Assembly: GCF_900157375.1 (NCBI RefSeq)
Contig: NZ_LT721901.1
Coordinates: forward strand, 1,511,606 to 1,575,605
Origin: Mycobacterium rhizamassiliense
GTDB taxonomy: Bacteria > Actinomycetota > Actinomycetes > Mycobacteriales > Mycobacteriaceae
DNA length: 64,000 nt
Direction: 5' to 3'
Shown: positions 53,277 to 63,187 of the stretch, piece after piece
How positions within the stretch are numbered: the first letter of the stretch is position 1
How the letters are laid out: each line of letters begins with the position of its first letter
The notes under the pieces: model-generated
Databases searched by the model: none
Told to the model about the DNA's origin: nothing
The model's input: only the letters and a program-made list of their open reading frames with translations
Translations under genes and position numbers: made by a program

Positions 53277-53894
53277 CTAGATGGACTCGGAGGGGAGTCC
53301 GAGGGCAGGGACGAGTACCCGGTGCAGGTAGCTCCGAAGAGAGTCCTGCGACCGCGTGGCAGTGCTCTCAAAGGTCAATAGCGACAAAAGAAATCGCATG
53401 TACGTCTCGGTCATCTCATCGAGCTCGGACTCCCTATCGGGGAGATAGGAAAGGATCGGCTCCAGAAAATGGCGGACGGTGGCAACCACGTCGGGGGTCA
53501 AGACTCTCGCACGCGCGGCCGGCCCTTCAAGGACGGCGACCACCGGCGAGATCGCCGGGTTCCGTTTGAATTCGGAGTATGCCGAGACCAGGAGTTCGAC
53601 GACGAACCCGGCGGCCGTCGTATTTTTGCGAGCAACGGCCATGATCCGCTCGGACGCGTCGGAGGCCTCCTTCTCCAACGCTTCGACGATGATCTCGTCT
53701 TTGGTCGCGAAGTATTTGTAGATCGTCTGACGCGATACTCCCGACTCGTTGGCGATCGTCGTCAGCGACGTTCGCTCCAACCCGACGGTGGCCAGGCATC
53801 GGGACGCGGCATCAATGATGTGGGCGCGGGGATCGGCCGGCGTGCCGTGCTGACGCCACGCCACTCGGCGCGGAAGTCCCTCGGTCTCACCCAC
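53277..53894 (-). CDS. TetR-family regulator
   Basis: The 205-aa protein starts at GTG 53894 with GGGAGAC upstream. The HTH is at about 30-75 (RTSLTTIANESGVSRQTIYKYFATKDEI). A helical ligand domain follows with AISPVVAVLEGPAARA. It is divergent from the DUF3556 gene (135-bp gap), its likely target. Confidence 0.87.
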   Translation of the reverse strand: MGETEGLPRRVAWRQHGTPADPRAHIIDAASRCLATVGLERTSLTTIANESGVSRQTIYKYFATKDEIIVEALEKEASDASERIMAVARKNTTAAGFVVELLVSAYSEFKRNPAISPVVAVLEGPAARARVLTPDVVATVRHFLEPILSYLPDRESELDEMTETYMRFLLSLLTFESTATRSQDSLRSYLHRVLVPALGLPSESI

Positions 53895-54029
53895 TGTCGT
53901 CTCCCACTACATACCGCTGATGCGGTGCCTGGTGCTTGCATCATGTCAGGTCGACCACTCGGTGGGGGCGGTAGGCGGCAGCGACACCTCGCGGGCACTG
54001 ACCAACTGGTGACGCGAAAGGTGCACTAG

Positions 54030-55772
54030 ATGGGATTCTTCGCACCCAACCTGCCGACGCTGAACATGGATGAATGGGCCAGATATTCACGCGGTGAACG
54101 GATTCGAAGGATGGCAGCGCACTGGGCTGAGTCCGGCGCCGGAACACCCGCCGTGTTGCACGCCTTCTATCTCTTCAAGATCGCTCTGTATATCCTGGCC
54201 GGCTGGTCGTTCGCGCTGGCGACCAAGGGTATCGACGGCTTCACCAATGTCGGCCAGTGGTGGTCTGAGCCTATCGTCTTCGAGAAAGTCGTCCTCTACA
54301 CGATGCTGTTCGAAGTGATCGGCCTTGGTTGCGGATTCGGCCCGCTGAACAGCCGCCTCTGGCCCCCCATGGGGTCCATCTTGTACTGGTTGCGCCCCGG
54401 CACGATACGGCTACCTCCGTGGCCCGACCGCATCCCGCTGACCCGCGGTAGTACCCGAAGCCCCGCCGATGTCGCGCTCTACGCGGCATTGCTGGTGTTG
54501 ATCCTCGTTGCGCTGTTTTCCGACGGCACAGGTCCGATCCCCGCGCTGGGTACCGACATTGGTGTGCTTCCGCGCTTACAAATCGTGGCCATCCTGGCCG
54601 TGCTGTGCGTGCTCGGTCTCCGCGACAAGGTCATCTTCCTGGCCGCGCGCGGCGAAGTCTACGGAAGTCTGACGTTCGTCTTCCTCTTCGCGGGCACCGA
54701 CATCATCGTCGGCGCCAAGCTCGTCGTGCTGCTCATCTGGATCGGCGCAGCGACCTCGAAGCTCAACAGGCACTTCCCTTTTGTTGTCGCTTCGATGTTG
54801 TCGAACAATCCTTTCATCGCATCCAAGTGGGTTAAACGGAGGCTTTACAAACAGTATCCCGACGATCTGCGGCCCGGCCTGTTGGCCGATGCCATCGCCC
54901 ACATGAGCACCGTGATCGAGATGGGAGTGCCTGTCGTGCTGTTCTTCTCGCACGGAGGCTGGGTAACCACGCTAGCGGCATTCGTCATGATCGTCTTCCA
55001 TCTCAATATCGTCTTCGCCATTCCCATGGGGGTGCCCCTGGAGTGGAACGTATTCATGATCTTCGGCATGTTGACGCTGTTCGTAGCGCACGCCGGGATC
55101 GGACTATCTGACCTGAACAACCCGGTTCCCGCATTGTCGCTGTTCGCCGTAATGGTGATCTGCATCGCCACAGGAAACGTGGCACCCCGCAAGGTGTCGT
55201 TCCTGCCGGGCATGCGTTACTACGCCGGCAACTGGGACACCTCGCTGTGGTGCATCAAGCCCTCGGCGCAAGAAAAGCTTGACGCACATCTGGTGGCCAT
55301 CCCGAATATGCCGAAGGCGCAGCTCGAGAAGTTCTACAACAACGCCGAGCGCGTCGAGGTGTCGAAGTACCTGGGCTTCGCGTTCCGGGCGATGTTCGCA
55401 ATGGGCCGAGGGTATTTCACGTTGCTCGATCGCCTCGTTCCCGTCGACCAACAGGACGACTATGTCATCGAGGACGGAGAACGCATCGCCACCTTCGCAC
55501 TCGGCTGGAACTTCGGCGACGGGCACTTCCACAATGAGCAACTGATGGCTGCTATGCACGAGAGGTGTGGTTTCGAGCCCGGCGAAGTGCGGGCGGTCAT
55601 GATCGACGGCCAGCCGATCCACCGCCAAAGGCTGCAATACCGGCTCGTTGACGCGGCACTCGGCGAGCTCGAAAGCGGCCATTTCGAGGTGCGTGAACTC
55701 ATCAAGCGCCAGCCATGGGAAGCCGACGTGCCACTTCACGTTCGCAGTGGTGGCCAGCTCAACACTGCCTGA
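54030..55772 (+). CDS. DUF3556 family membrane protein
   Basis: The 580-aa protein begins with a soluble N-terminus (MGFFAPNLPTLNMDEWARY) and then about nine hydrophobic segments between 45 and 395, followed by a soluble C-terminal about 180 aa (GRGYFTLLDRLVP, FGDGHFHNEQL). The start and the NNPFIASKWVKRRLYKQYPDD stretch between TM parts match the mycobacterial DUF3556 family of unknown function. It is divergent from a TetR gene and is followed by an acyl-CoA synthetase (160-bp gap). Confidence 0.8.
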   Translation: MGFFAPNLPTLNMDEWARYSRGERIRRMAAHWAESGAGTPAVLHAFYLFKIALYILAGWSFALATKGIDGFTNVGQWWSEPIVFEKVVLYTMLFEVIGLGCGFGPLNSRLWPPMGSILYWLRPGTIRLPPWPDRIPLTRGSTRSPADVALYAALLVLILVALFSDGTGPIPALGTDIGVLPRLQIVAILAVLCVLGLRDKVIFLAARGEVYGSLTFVFLFAGTDIIVGAKLVVLLIWIGAATSKLNRHFPFVVASMLSNNPFIASKWVKRRLYKQYPDDLRPGLLADAIAHMSTVIEMGVPVVLFFSHGGWVTTLAAFVMIVFHLNIVFAIPMGVPLEWNVFMIFGMLTLFVAHAGIGLSDLNNPVPALSLFAVMVICIATGNVAPRKVSFLPGMRYYAGNWDTSLWCIKPSAQEKLDAHLVAIPNMPKAQLEKFYNNAERVEVSKYLGFAFRAMFAMGRGYFTLLDRLVPVDQQDDYVIEDGERIATFALGWNFGDGHFHNEQLMAAMHERCGFEPGEVRAVMIDGQPIHRQRLQYRLVDAALGELESGHFEVRELIKRQPWEADVPLHVRSGGQLNTA

Positions 55773-55931
55773 AACCAACGCTGTGAGAAAAGATTTCGAT
55801 GCAGTGATCGTCGCGGCGTCGATACCGCCCCAAGCGTGGGCTCATGGAATGTGCGGTTACCGCTTTGCACACCAAGCACTTTCGCATCGGAAACAAAATC
55901 ACCCAGGTGCTACTTCACACATAGGAGGGCT

Positions 55932-57629
55932 GTGAACGACAACGTCGGATTCAATCTTTCGACGGTATTCGCCGAGGTCGCGGCCGTGATCCCCGATGCC
56001 ACCCTGCTGGTCTGGCGAGACCGCCGCTTCACCTACTCCCAAATGGACGCGCGCATCGACGCAGTGGCACGCCATATCGCCGGCGCGGGCCTGGGCTGTC
56101 ACACCGAGCGCATCGCCCTGGCAGGCCACGAATCCGGCCAGGATCACCTGGGGATCTATCTGCGCAACGGCAACGAGTACCTCGAAACGATGATCGCCAG
56201 CTATCGGGCGCGGGTGGCTCCGTTCAACGTGAGCTTCAGGTACGTCGACGAAGAGCTGATCTACCTCCTCAACGATGCAAAGGCGAAGGCTCTGGTGTAC
56301 GCCGCCGAGTTCGCACCACGTGTGGAGGCGATCCGAGCGCAGGTCCCCACCCTCGAGATCCTGATCCAGGTCGATGATGGGTCAGGCAACGCACTGCTGC
56401 CGTCCGCGGTCGATTACGCATCGATCCTCTCGACGCCGGTGCCGCCAGCAGGCATGCCGATCCCAAGCCCTGACGACCTCTACATCCTCTACACCGGCGG
56501 CACAACCGGGATGCCCAAGGGCGTCCTGTGGCGACAACACGACATCTTCATCTCGTCGATGGGTGGTCGCCCATTCGGCAGCGAACGCACACTCTCGTCA
56601 TACGCCGAAGTGGCCGAGCAGGCACGCAACTCGCCGGGTTCGATGTCGCTGCTGATGATTCCGCCACTCATGCACGGCGCCGCGCAATGGGCCGCCTATA
56701 ACATCATCACCATGGGAGGTCGGTTGGTCTTTCCTGACGACGTGGACCGGATGCACCCCGACCGGGTCCTGCGCTTGGCAGAACGCGAGAGGGTGCTGAG
56801 CATGCCGATCGTCGGCGACGCCATCGCCCGGCCACTTCTCGACGAAATCGAGAGGGGTGACTACGACTTATCCGGACTGTTCGTCATCAGCAACGGCGCA
56901 GCGCCGCTGACACCGTCTGTGCGCGCTCGCCTCCTGGCAGCATTACCTCACATCACGGTGACCGACTCTGTGGGCTCCTCTGAGACAGGTGCCCAGATGA
57001 CCGCCGCGGGCAGCAACGAAGACGCTTCCGCTGCACCGACATTCGCGCCACTGCTCGACACTTCGGTCGTCTCCGACGACCTGAGCCGCGTATTGGAGCC
57101 CGGCGAGGGCGAGGGATGGCTGGCGCGCCGAAGCGTCATCCCGCTGGGTTACCTGGGCGACGAAGCGAAGACCGCGCGCACCTTTCCGACGGTCGGCTTC
57201 ACGCGGTGGTCGGTGCCGGGCGATCGCGCCCGGTTGCGCGCCGACGGTCACATCGAATTGCTGGGCCGAGACTCGGTCACTATCAACTCCGGCGGGGAGA
57301 AGATCTTCGCCGAAGAGGTCGAGCGCGCGATGGCAGGGCACCCGGCGGTCTACGACGTCGTCGTGGTCGGTCGACCGTCTGAACGCTGGGGTAGCGAGGT
57401 CGTCGCGGTGGTTCAGGTCGCCGACGGCGTCGTCGTCACTGATGACGATCTCCTTGAGGAGGCCGGTAAGCACATCGCGTCCTACAAGCTGCCCAAGCTG
57501 ATTGTGCGCACCCCCGCAATTCTGCGTTCCCCGGCAGGTAAGGCCGACTATCGCTGGGCGGCAAAGGCTGCCGCAACGAACGAGGCCGCAGAGCTATCCA
57601 AAGCGAAGGCCTCACGGGCCGGCCGCTGA
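55932..57629 (+). CDS. FadD-family acyl-CoA synthetase
   Basis: The product is 565 aa from GTG 55932 with AGGAGGG upstream. The AMP-binding motif is YTGGTTGMPKGVLWR, of the mycobacterial fatty-acid/steroid-acid type (Trp-Arg after the motif). Further motifs are SVGSSETGAQM, GDRARLRADG, INSGGEKIFAEEVE and the C-terminal Lys in SPAGKADYRW. It activates a carboxylic acid as its CoA ester. An upstream 98 bp within the open frame is not used. It lies beside a TetR and dehydrogenase genes for further beta-oxidation. Confidence 0.88.
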   Translation: MNDNVGFNLSTVFAEVAAVIPDATLLVWRDRRFTYSQMDARIDAVARHIAGAGLGCHTERIALAGHESGQDHLGIYLRNGNEYLETMIASYRARVAPFNVSFRYVDEELIYLLNDAKAKALVYAAEFAPRVEAIRAQVPTLEILIQVDDGSGNALLPSAVDYASILSTPVPPAGMPIPSPDDLYILYTGGTTGMPKGVLWRQHDIFISSMGGRPFGSERTLSSYAEVAEQARNSPGSMSLLMIPPLMHGAAQWAAYNIITMGGRLVFPDDVDRMHPDRVLRLAERERVLSMPIVGDAIARPLLDEIERGDYDLSGLFVISNGAAPLTPSVRARLLAALPHITVTDSVGSSETGAQMTAAGSNEDASAAPTFAPLLDTSVVSDDLSRVLEPGEGEGWLARRSVIPLGYLGDEAKTARTFPTVGFTRWSVPGDRARLRADGHIELLGRDSVTINSGGEKIFAEEVERAMAGHPAVYDVVVVGRPSERWGSEVVAVVQVADGVVVTDDDLLEEAGKHIASYKLPKLIVRTPAILRSPAGKADYRWAAKAAATNEAAELSKAKASRAGR

Positions 57630-57641
57630 GGTGACGTGCTC

Positions 57642-58268
57642 TTAGGGCCGATTCCTACGCCCATCACGCCCCGGCTGGCGTGCATTGCGCGTGGCTGGAT
57701 CAAGTAAGGCACGCGCAGTCCACTCTACGTGTGTTCGCGACTCCTGAAGAGACATACGCCCATTCAGCATGCGGGTGATGGCGCTCGTCAAGGCGGCGTT
57801 GAGCGCGAAACTCAGACTCGGTATGTCCTGAGGCGGCAAGCCATCAAGCAGCCGCTCAAACATCTCGGCGTTCGTCAGGTTCATCCGGTCGATCGTCGCA
57901 ACGACATCCGGATCGGTTGACGTCATCATCTGCAGCATCAGCGCGGTCATCTCACGATTGCGACTGAACGCACGCTGGGCTCCGTGAAGATAGACCAGCA
58001 CACCTGACAGCGGATCCTGGTCGTCCCGCTGACTCGAGGACACTATGCGCCGCGTGAGGCGTTCCTGCCACGCTTCGAGCGCGGCCGCAAGCAGGTGCTC
58101 CTTCGACCGGAAGTACCGATACGCCGTCGCCAGACCTACGCCCGACCGTTGAGCGACGTCACGCATTTGCACCGCTTCGTGTCCCACGTCTGCGATCGCA
58201 TCAACAACCGCCTCGAGAATCTTCGCGCGTCGTATGAGCTGACGGCTCGTCATGCTGGCCAGCGGCAC
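57642..58268 (-). CDS. TetR-family regulator, KstR-like
   Basis: The 208-aa protein starts at GTG 58268, or ATG 58253. The HTH region (VGHEAVQMRDVAQRSGVGLATAYRYFRSKEHLLAAAL) resembles KstR-type regulators of lipid and steroid catabolism. It is convergent with the FadD gene (12 bp) and divergent from the amidohydrolase at 58639, with an 8-bp inverted repeat in between. It probably controls the amidohydrolase/acyl-CoA dehydrogenase operon. Confidence 0.85.
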   Translation of the reverse strand: MPLASMTSRQLIRRAKILEAVVDAIADVGHEAVQMRDVAQRSGVGLATAYRYFRSKEHLLAAALEAWQERLTRRIVSSSQRDDQDPLSGVLVYLHGAQRAFSRNREMTALMLQMMTSTDPDVVATIDRMNLTNAEMFERLLDGLPPQDIPSLSFALNAALTSAITRMLNGRMSLQESRTHVEWTARALLDPATRNARQPGRDGRRNRP

Positions 58269-58638
58269 GACGTCGGCGGTGACGTCATTTCTCCGCCCGT
58301 GGCTTCTAAGTGCCTGCGGCTCATCTGCTCTTGCCGCAGGCGGCCTGGTCAGCCCGCCGCGCGCCCGTTGTGCAGGTGCGTTCTCGTCGACGGCACTACC
58401 TCCGATTCAGACTCCGCAAGCTAGAACACATTTATCATCCAAGTGACAGCATACGATGCTGCGCCTAAATACGCGGTTATCAGTCCAGCTAGAGCATCTA
58501 CAGTGTTGACAAAAACGAGAACACTGTTTCACTATCGAAGATAGACTGGCGTTCCTATCACCGCCTAGAACCAGCGCTGCCCCGCCTCTCAATCGCCGCG
58601 AACCTGGCAGGGCTCGGTGCCGATGATCGGAGTAGCAA
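58269..58638. other. Divergent promoter region of the TetR and amidohydrolase genes
   Basis: This is 370 bp of non-coding DNA with no accepted gene. It is relatively AT-rich (58430-58540) and holds the inverted repeat at 58500-58527. Confidence 0.45.
58500..58527. promoter_or_regulatory. Inverted repeat operator candidate
   Basis: ACAGTGTT (58500-58507) and AACACTGT (58520-58527) are perfect 8-bp arms around a 12-bp A-rich spacer. It lies 111 bp upstream of the amidohydrolase start, in the TetR divergent promoter. Confidence 0.6.
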
Positions 58639-59505
58639 ATGGCCGGACCACACGGGCTGCCCGTGATCGACACCATGATCGGTTTCCCCAAGGAAGGCTT
58701 CGAACAGTACGACTTCATTCGACAGCAGACCAAGGACCGTGAGTCCAAAGAGAACCTCGAGTTTCCTGTTGAGTACATGTTCAAACAGGTGCCCAAGGAG
58801 TTGGCTGCGCATGATCCGATCTCCGTGACACTGCACCAGATGGATCAGTTTGGCGTCGAGAAGGGCATGGTCGGCGTCTCAGACGAGACCGCTCAACTGG
58901 CCCTCAAACGACATCCGGATCGATTTATCGCCTCGGGCGCCATCTTCGATCCCAACGACGTGGTCGGATCCGTGCGGACCATCCGAAGCGAGCACGAAGA
59001 GTTCGGCATCCGGGCGACGTCAGTGTTTCCTGCCGGGGTGTTCCCGCAAGTGCCCATCGACGATCCGAAGATGTACCCCATCTATGCGACGTGCGTCGAA
59101 CTGGGCATCCCGATATTCGTCTGTGCCGGAATACCCGGCCCACGAGTACCTTTCGCGTGTCAGGAAGTATCGCGCATCGACACGGTGATGTTCGACTTTC
59201 CTGATTTGGTGTTCGTAACCCGACACGGTTGCGAGCCATGGGAGGAGCTGGCCGTCAAGCTGATGTTGAAGTGGCCCAACCTGTACTACTCGACATCAGC
59301 ATTCGCCCCCAAGTACTACCCGAAGGCCATCGTCGACTACGCCAACACCCGCGGTAGCGACAAAGTGCTCTACGCCGGATACTTTCCGATGGGGCTATCA
59401 CTTGAACGCATTTTCCGTGACATGCCCGGGGTGCCATTCAAAGACGAAGTCTGGCCGAAGTTCCTCTACGGCAACGCTGCTCGTATCCTAGGTCTTAGGG
59501 GCTGA
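58639..59505 (+). CDS. Amidohydrolase-fold protein (PF04909-like)
   Basis: The 288-aa protein starts at ATG 58639 (MAGPHGLPVIDTMIGFP). It has a barrel-like run of strands and helices, SGAIFDPNDVVG and GIRATSVFPAGVFP. The typical N-terminal HxH metal site is not obvious: VIDTMIG replaces the D-x-H pattern, so metal binding is uncertain. PF04909 members include ACMSD-type decarboxylases and many mycobacterial genes of steroid loci. Its stop lies 6 bp before the acyl-CoA dehydrogenase gene, so the two are an operon. Confidence 0.78.
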   Translation: MAGPHGLPVIDTMIGFPKEGFEQYDFIRQQTKDRESKENLEFPVEYMFKQVPKELAAHDPISVTLHQMDQFGVEKGMVGVSDETAQLALKRHPDRFIASGAIFDPNDVVGSVRTIRSEHEEFGIRATSVFPAGVFPQVPIDDPKMYPIYATCVELGIPIFVCAGIPGPRVPFACQEVSRIDTVMFDFPDLVFVTRHGCEPWEELAVKLMLKWPNLYYSTSAFAPKYYPKAIVDYANTRGSDKVLYAGYFPMGLSLERIFRDMPGVPFKDEVWPKFLYGNAARILGLRG

Positions 59506-59511
59506 CCCACG

Positions 59512-61743
59512 ATGCCGCTGGCAATAACCGAAGAACAGCACCAGCTTGCCGCGGCCGTCCGCGAGTTCGCCGCGCGCCACGCCCCCCGTGACAAAGTCCG
59601 CACGCAGTTCGCGACCCTGGCCACCGGTCAGTTGCCCTCCTGGTGGACAGAATTCGTTGATATCGGCTTTCCTGCGGTCCATGTGCCGGAAACGCTGGGC
59701 GGCCAAGGTGGTTCCCTAGCCGATATGGCCTGCGTGCTCGAGGCGGCAGCCACCGCGCTGTTACCAGGCCCGTGGCTCAGCACTGCCACCGCAGCCGCTG
59801 TTGCGTTGTCCGGCAACATCAGTGACGGCAACGGCGCCGAAACCCTGTTGCGGGATGTGGCCGCCGGCGCCACCGCAGCCGTGGTACTGCCCGAGCATTC
59901 AGATTTTCGCGCCCGGCCCAACGAAGCGGGCTGGTTGTTGACGGGATCTTCGGGCTTGACTCTTGGCATCTGTTCGGCTCGAAAGATACTGCTACCAGCC
60001 CAAACTGATGAGTGTGGCGTGGTGTGGCTCGTTTTGGACACGACGGCGGGTTCGTTGACAGCACAGCCGCGGAACGGGACCGACCTCTGTGGCGATGTTG
60101 GTGTACTGGACATCAACGACCATCAGGTGTCGACCGAGTTCGTTCTCGGGGACATCGACAGTGAGCGCGCGCGCTGCATCGTGGTGACCTTTGCCGCGTG
60201 TGCCGCCGCCGGAACCGTCCGGTGGAGCCTCAATGCTGCCACCGAGTACCTCAGCACTCGCGAGCAATTCGGCACGCCGATCGGGACATTCCAGGCGATG
60301 CAGCACAAAGCGGCGACGCTACTGGTGAACACCGAGCTCGCCGAGGCCGCGGCATGGGACGCGGTCCGTGCAGCAGATGAATCCCTCGAACAGCACCGGC
60401 TCGCGGCGTCGTCGGCCGCGCTCACCGCGCTGGCGCCCGCCCCAGATCTTCTGCTGGACGCCCTGCTGATGTTCGGTGCGATCGGCTTCACCTGGGAGCA
60501 CGACCTCCACTTGTACTGGCGGCGCGCCACCAGCCTGGCGGCCTCGGTCGGACCAAGTGTGCGGTGGAGCCGCGAACTCGGAGCATTGAGTCAAACTGCG
60601 CAGCGGTCAACATCTTTGCACCTAGGCGAGGAAGCGCCCGGCTTTCGCACCGAGATCGCCGAGCTCTTAGACCACGCGCTCACATTGACCAATCACGGCC
60701 CTTCTCGCCAGGATCAGCGTCCCGAATTCGACATCGGACCGCGGCGCGACTTTCTCGCGGAGTCCGGCCTGGTGGCGCCTCATCTCCCGCGACCATGGGG
60801 GCTTGCTGCCACCGCGCTGCAGCAGGTGATCATCGCCGAGGAATTCGAAAAACGGCCCGAACTCATCCGGCCCAGTCTGGGCATCGCGGAGTGGATGGCA
60901 CCCACCATCCTCGACGCAGGTACCCAGGCGCAGCAAGACCGGTTCGTGGGGGCCACCCTGCGGGGGGTTCTGCAGTGGTGTCAGCTCTATAGCGAACCCG
61001 GCGCCGGCTCCGACCTTGCGTCGCTAACGACTAGGGCCAGTCGTACAGAAGGTGGCTGGCTCATCAACGGACGGAAGATCTGGACGTCGCTGGCGCAATA
61101 CGCCGACTTCGGCGCACTGCTCGCGCGCACCGATCCGGATGCGCCCAAACACCGTGGGCTGAGCTACTTCCTGGTCGATATGCAATCGGAAGGCGTCGAA
61201 GTGTCGCCGATTATGCAGGCCAACGGGAGCGACAAATTCAGCGAGGTCGTGTTCACCGACGCCTTCGTTCCCGACGACATGATGGTGGGCGCGCCAGGAG
61301 GAGGATGGGGCTTAGCCGTCGGAGCGATGGCAGTGGAACGAACCGCGATCGGCGGCTATGTCGCGATGAACCGCACGGATATCGTGCGCCGTGCGGCCCA
61401 GTCCGAGGGACTCGATCACGACGCCGCCGTGCGTGCGCTCGGGGAGATCGAGGCCTACGCGGGTGCGCTGAAGGCCCTGGTCACCCGCGAGACGCTTCGA
61501 CTAGTGCAGGGCAACAAGCCCGGCCCCGCCTCGAGCGTCGCCAAGGTCGCCCTGTCTGTTCTGATCCGGCGCGCCGCAACCGCGACCCTGGCCAACACCG
61601 AGCGTGCCGCGATGGTCCAGGATTCGGATCCAGATGTGTTCACGCCCTACTTCGGCCTGCCCTCCGAACTGATCGGCGGTGGCACCGTCGAGATCCAGCT
61701 CACCGTAATAGCCCAGATGATCCTCGGACTGCCTCGCAAGTGA
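59512..61743 (+). CDS. Fused two-domain acyl-CoA dehydrogenase
   Basis: The 743-aa protein joins two acyl-CoA dehydrogenase halves. Residues about 1-370 contain EHDLHLYWRRA and FGTPIGTFQAMQHKAATLL; residues about 380-743 contain WCQLYSEPGAGSDLAS, GRKIWTSLAQYADF and LIGGGTVEIQ. Single genes of this kind in mycobacteria (FadE34-like) act as heterodimer-like fusions in steroid side-chain oxidation. In the second half, the position corresponding to the usual catalytic Glu reads Gly (GGGT), so the active centre is probably in only one half. It is cotranscribed with the amidohydrolase. Confidence 0.85.
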   Translation: MPLAITEEQHQLAAAVREFAARHAPRDKVRTQFATLATGQLPSWWTEFVDIGFPAVHVPETLGGQGGSLADMACVLEAAATALLPGPWLSTATAAAVALSGNISDGNGAETLLRDVAAGATAAVVLPEHSDFRARPNEAGWLLTGSSGLTLGICSARKILLPAQTDECGVVWLVLDTTAGSLTAQPRNGTDLCGDVGVLDINDHQVSTEFVLGDIDSERARCIVVTFAACAAAGTVRWSLNAATEYLSTREQFGTPIGTFQAMQHKAATLLVNTELAEAAAWDAVRAADESLEQHRLAASSAALTALAPAPDLLLDALLMFGAIGFTWEHDLHLYWRRATSLAASVGPSVRWSRELGALSQTAQRSTSLHLGEEAPGFRTEIAELLDHALTLTNHGPSRQDQRPEFDIGPRRDFLAESGLVAPHLPRPWGLAATALQQVIIAEEFEKRPELIRPSLGIAEWMAPTILDAGTQAQQDRFVGATLRGVLQWCQLYSEPGAGSDLASLTTRASRTEGGWLINGRKIWTSLAQYADFGALLARTDPDAPKHRGLSYFLVDMQSEGVEVSPIMQANGSDKFSEVVFTDAFVPDDMMVGAPGGGWGLAVGAMAVERTAIGGYVAMNRTDIVRRAAQSEGLDHDAAVRALGEIEAYAGALKALVTRETLRLVQGNKPGPASSVAKVALSVLIRRAATATLANTERAAMVQDSDPDVFTPYFGLPSELIGGGTVEIQLTVIAQMILGLPRK

Positions 61744-61959
61744 CGAAGTCCGCGGCGCCACGGCGACCCCTCGTCCGTAACTGTGTTCTCCGCACTCGGC
61801 ACTAACGTACGGGCAGCCACTGCAAACCCAGGTATTTCTCCAAGTCAAGACAGTGCACGGGGGTTGCCACAGCTGAAACATTGTTCTAGTTTGAACGTAC
61901 CGCCGTGGGCGAGACGGTCGCCATCGTCGCGCCCGGGCCAGTGAAAGGACACCCCCGCC

Positions 61960-63150
61960 ATGACCGAACTCGACTTCCAGTTCTTCGACTGCGACAACCA
62001 CTACTACGAGGCGCTCGACGCGTTCACCAGGCACATCGAGCCTGAATACCGCAAGCGCGCGATTCAGTGGGCTCAGCTCGACGGCAAGCAACGTCTCCTC
62101 GTCGGCGGCAAGGTGAACCGGTTCATTCCGAATCCAACCTTTGACCCGGTGGCCAAACCCGGCGCGATGGACGAGTACTTCCGCGGCCGCAATCCCAAGA
62201 GCGCCGATATGAACCAACTTTTCGGTGAGCTGGAGCCGATCCCAGCGGCATACCGCGATCGCGACGCTCGGCTCGCCCTGATGGATGAGCAGGGAATGCA
62301 CGGTTGCATCCTGCTGCCGACTCTGGGTGTCGGCATCGAGCAGGCGCTGCTGCACGATCTCGACGCCTTGGCGGCGACGTTTCGCGCCTTCAATCGGTGG
62401 ATGGACGAGGACTGGGGATTTGCCTACCGGGAGCGCATTTTTGCCGCTCCCTACATCACGCTGTGCGATCCGCAGAACGCCGTCCGGGAACTCGAATGGG
62501 CCCTGGAGCGTGATGCACGTTTCATCGTCATGATTCCCGGGCCGATCGCGACCGCTGTGGGGATGAAGGCCCCGGGTGATCCGATGTTCGATGAATTCTG
62601 GCAGCTGGCAAACGATTCCGGGATCACCGTGACCTACCACTCGGGCGAGACGTACTACTCCAAGTACCTGACCGCGTGGGGCGAAGCCGACTACATCATG
62701 TCCTTCCAGTCAGCGATCGGGTTCCGGACGCTGTTCTCAGGCAACGCACTGCAGGACACCTTCGCAAACTTCCTGCTGCGTGGACACTTCCATAAGTTCC
62801 CGAACCTGCGCATGGCCTCAATCGAGAGCGGGTCGGAATGGGTGTTCCACCTGTACGAAAAGCTCACCAAGGCCTACGGCATGATTCCGCACATCTACAA
62901 GGAAGATCCGCGCGAGACGTTCCGGCGGCACGTCTGGGTTTCCCCCTTCTACGAAGACGAACTCGCCAGCTTGCTTCAGCTTGTCGGTCAAGATCACATC
63001 GTGATGGGCTCGGACTTTCCCCATGTCGAAGGCCTGGCAGTCCCGGCCTCCTACATCAAAGATCTGCAGAACTTCGACTACACCCCGGAGCAGTGCCGCA
63101 TCGTCATGCGCGACAACGGTATCGAGCTGTCGATCCGCCGTCCTGCGTGA
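61960..63150 (+). CDS. Amidohydrolase family protein (PF04909-like)
   Basis: The 396-aa protein starts at ATG 61960, with GAAAGG upstream. It has a D-x-(N)-H start (FFDCDNHYYEALD), YHSGETYYS, and an Asp in MGSDFPHVEG, as in TIM-barrel amidohydrolases. This size and the FDCDNHYYE opening are typical of a mycobacterial group found with steroid and fatty-acid genes. The exact reaction is unknown. It lies 216 bp after the acyl-CoA dehydrogenase. Confidence 0.85.
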   Translation: MTELDFQFFDCDNHYYEALDAFTRHIEPEYRKRAIQWAQLDGKQRLLVGGKVNRFIPNPTFDPVAKPGAMDEYFRGRNPKSADMNQLFGELEPIPAAYRDRDARLALMDEQGMHGCILLPTLGVGIEQALLHDLDALAATFRAFNRWMDEDWGFAYRERIFAAPYITLCDPQNAVRELEWALERDARFIVMIPGPIATAVGMKAPGDPMFDEFWQLANDSGITVTYHSGETYYSKYLTAWGEADYIMSFQSAIGFRTLFSGNALQDTFANFLLRGHFHKFPNLRMASIESGSEWVFHLYEKLTKAYGMIPHIYKEDPRETFRRHVWVSPFYEDELASLLQLVGQDHIVMGSDFPHVEGLAVPASYIKDLQNFDYTPEQCRIVMRDNGIELSIRRPA

Positions 63151-63187
63151 CGGCCGCATCGGCGCTCCTAGACGATGTGAGTACGAG

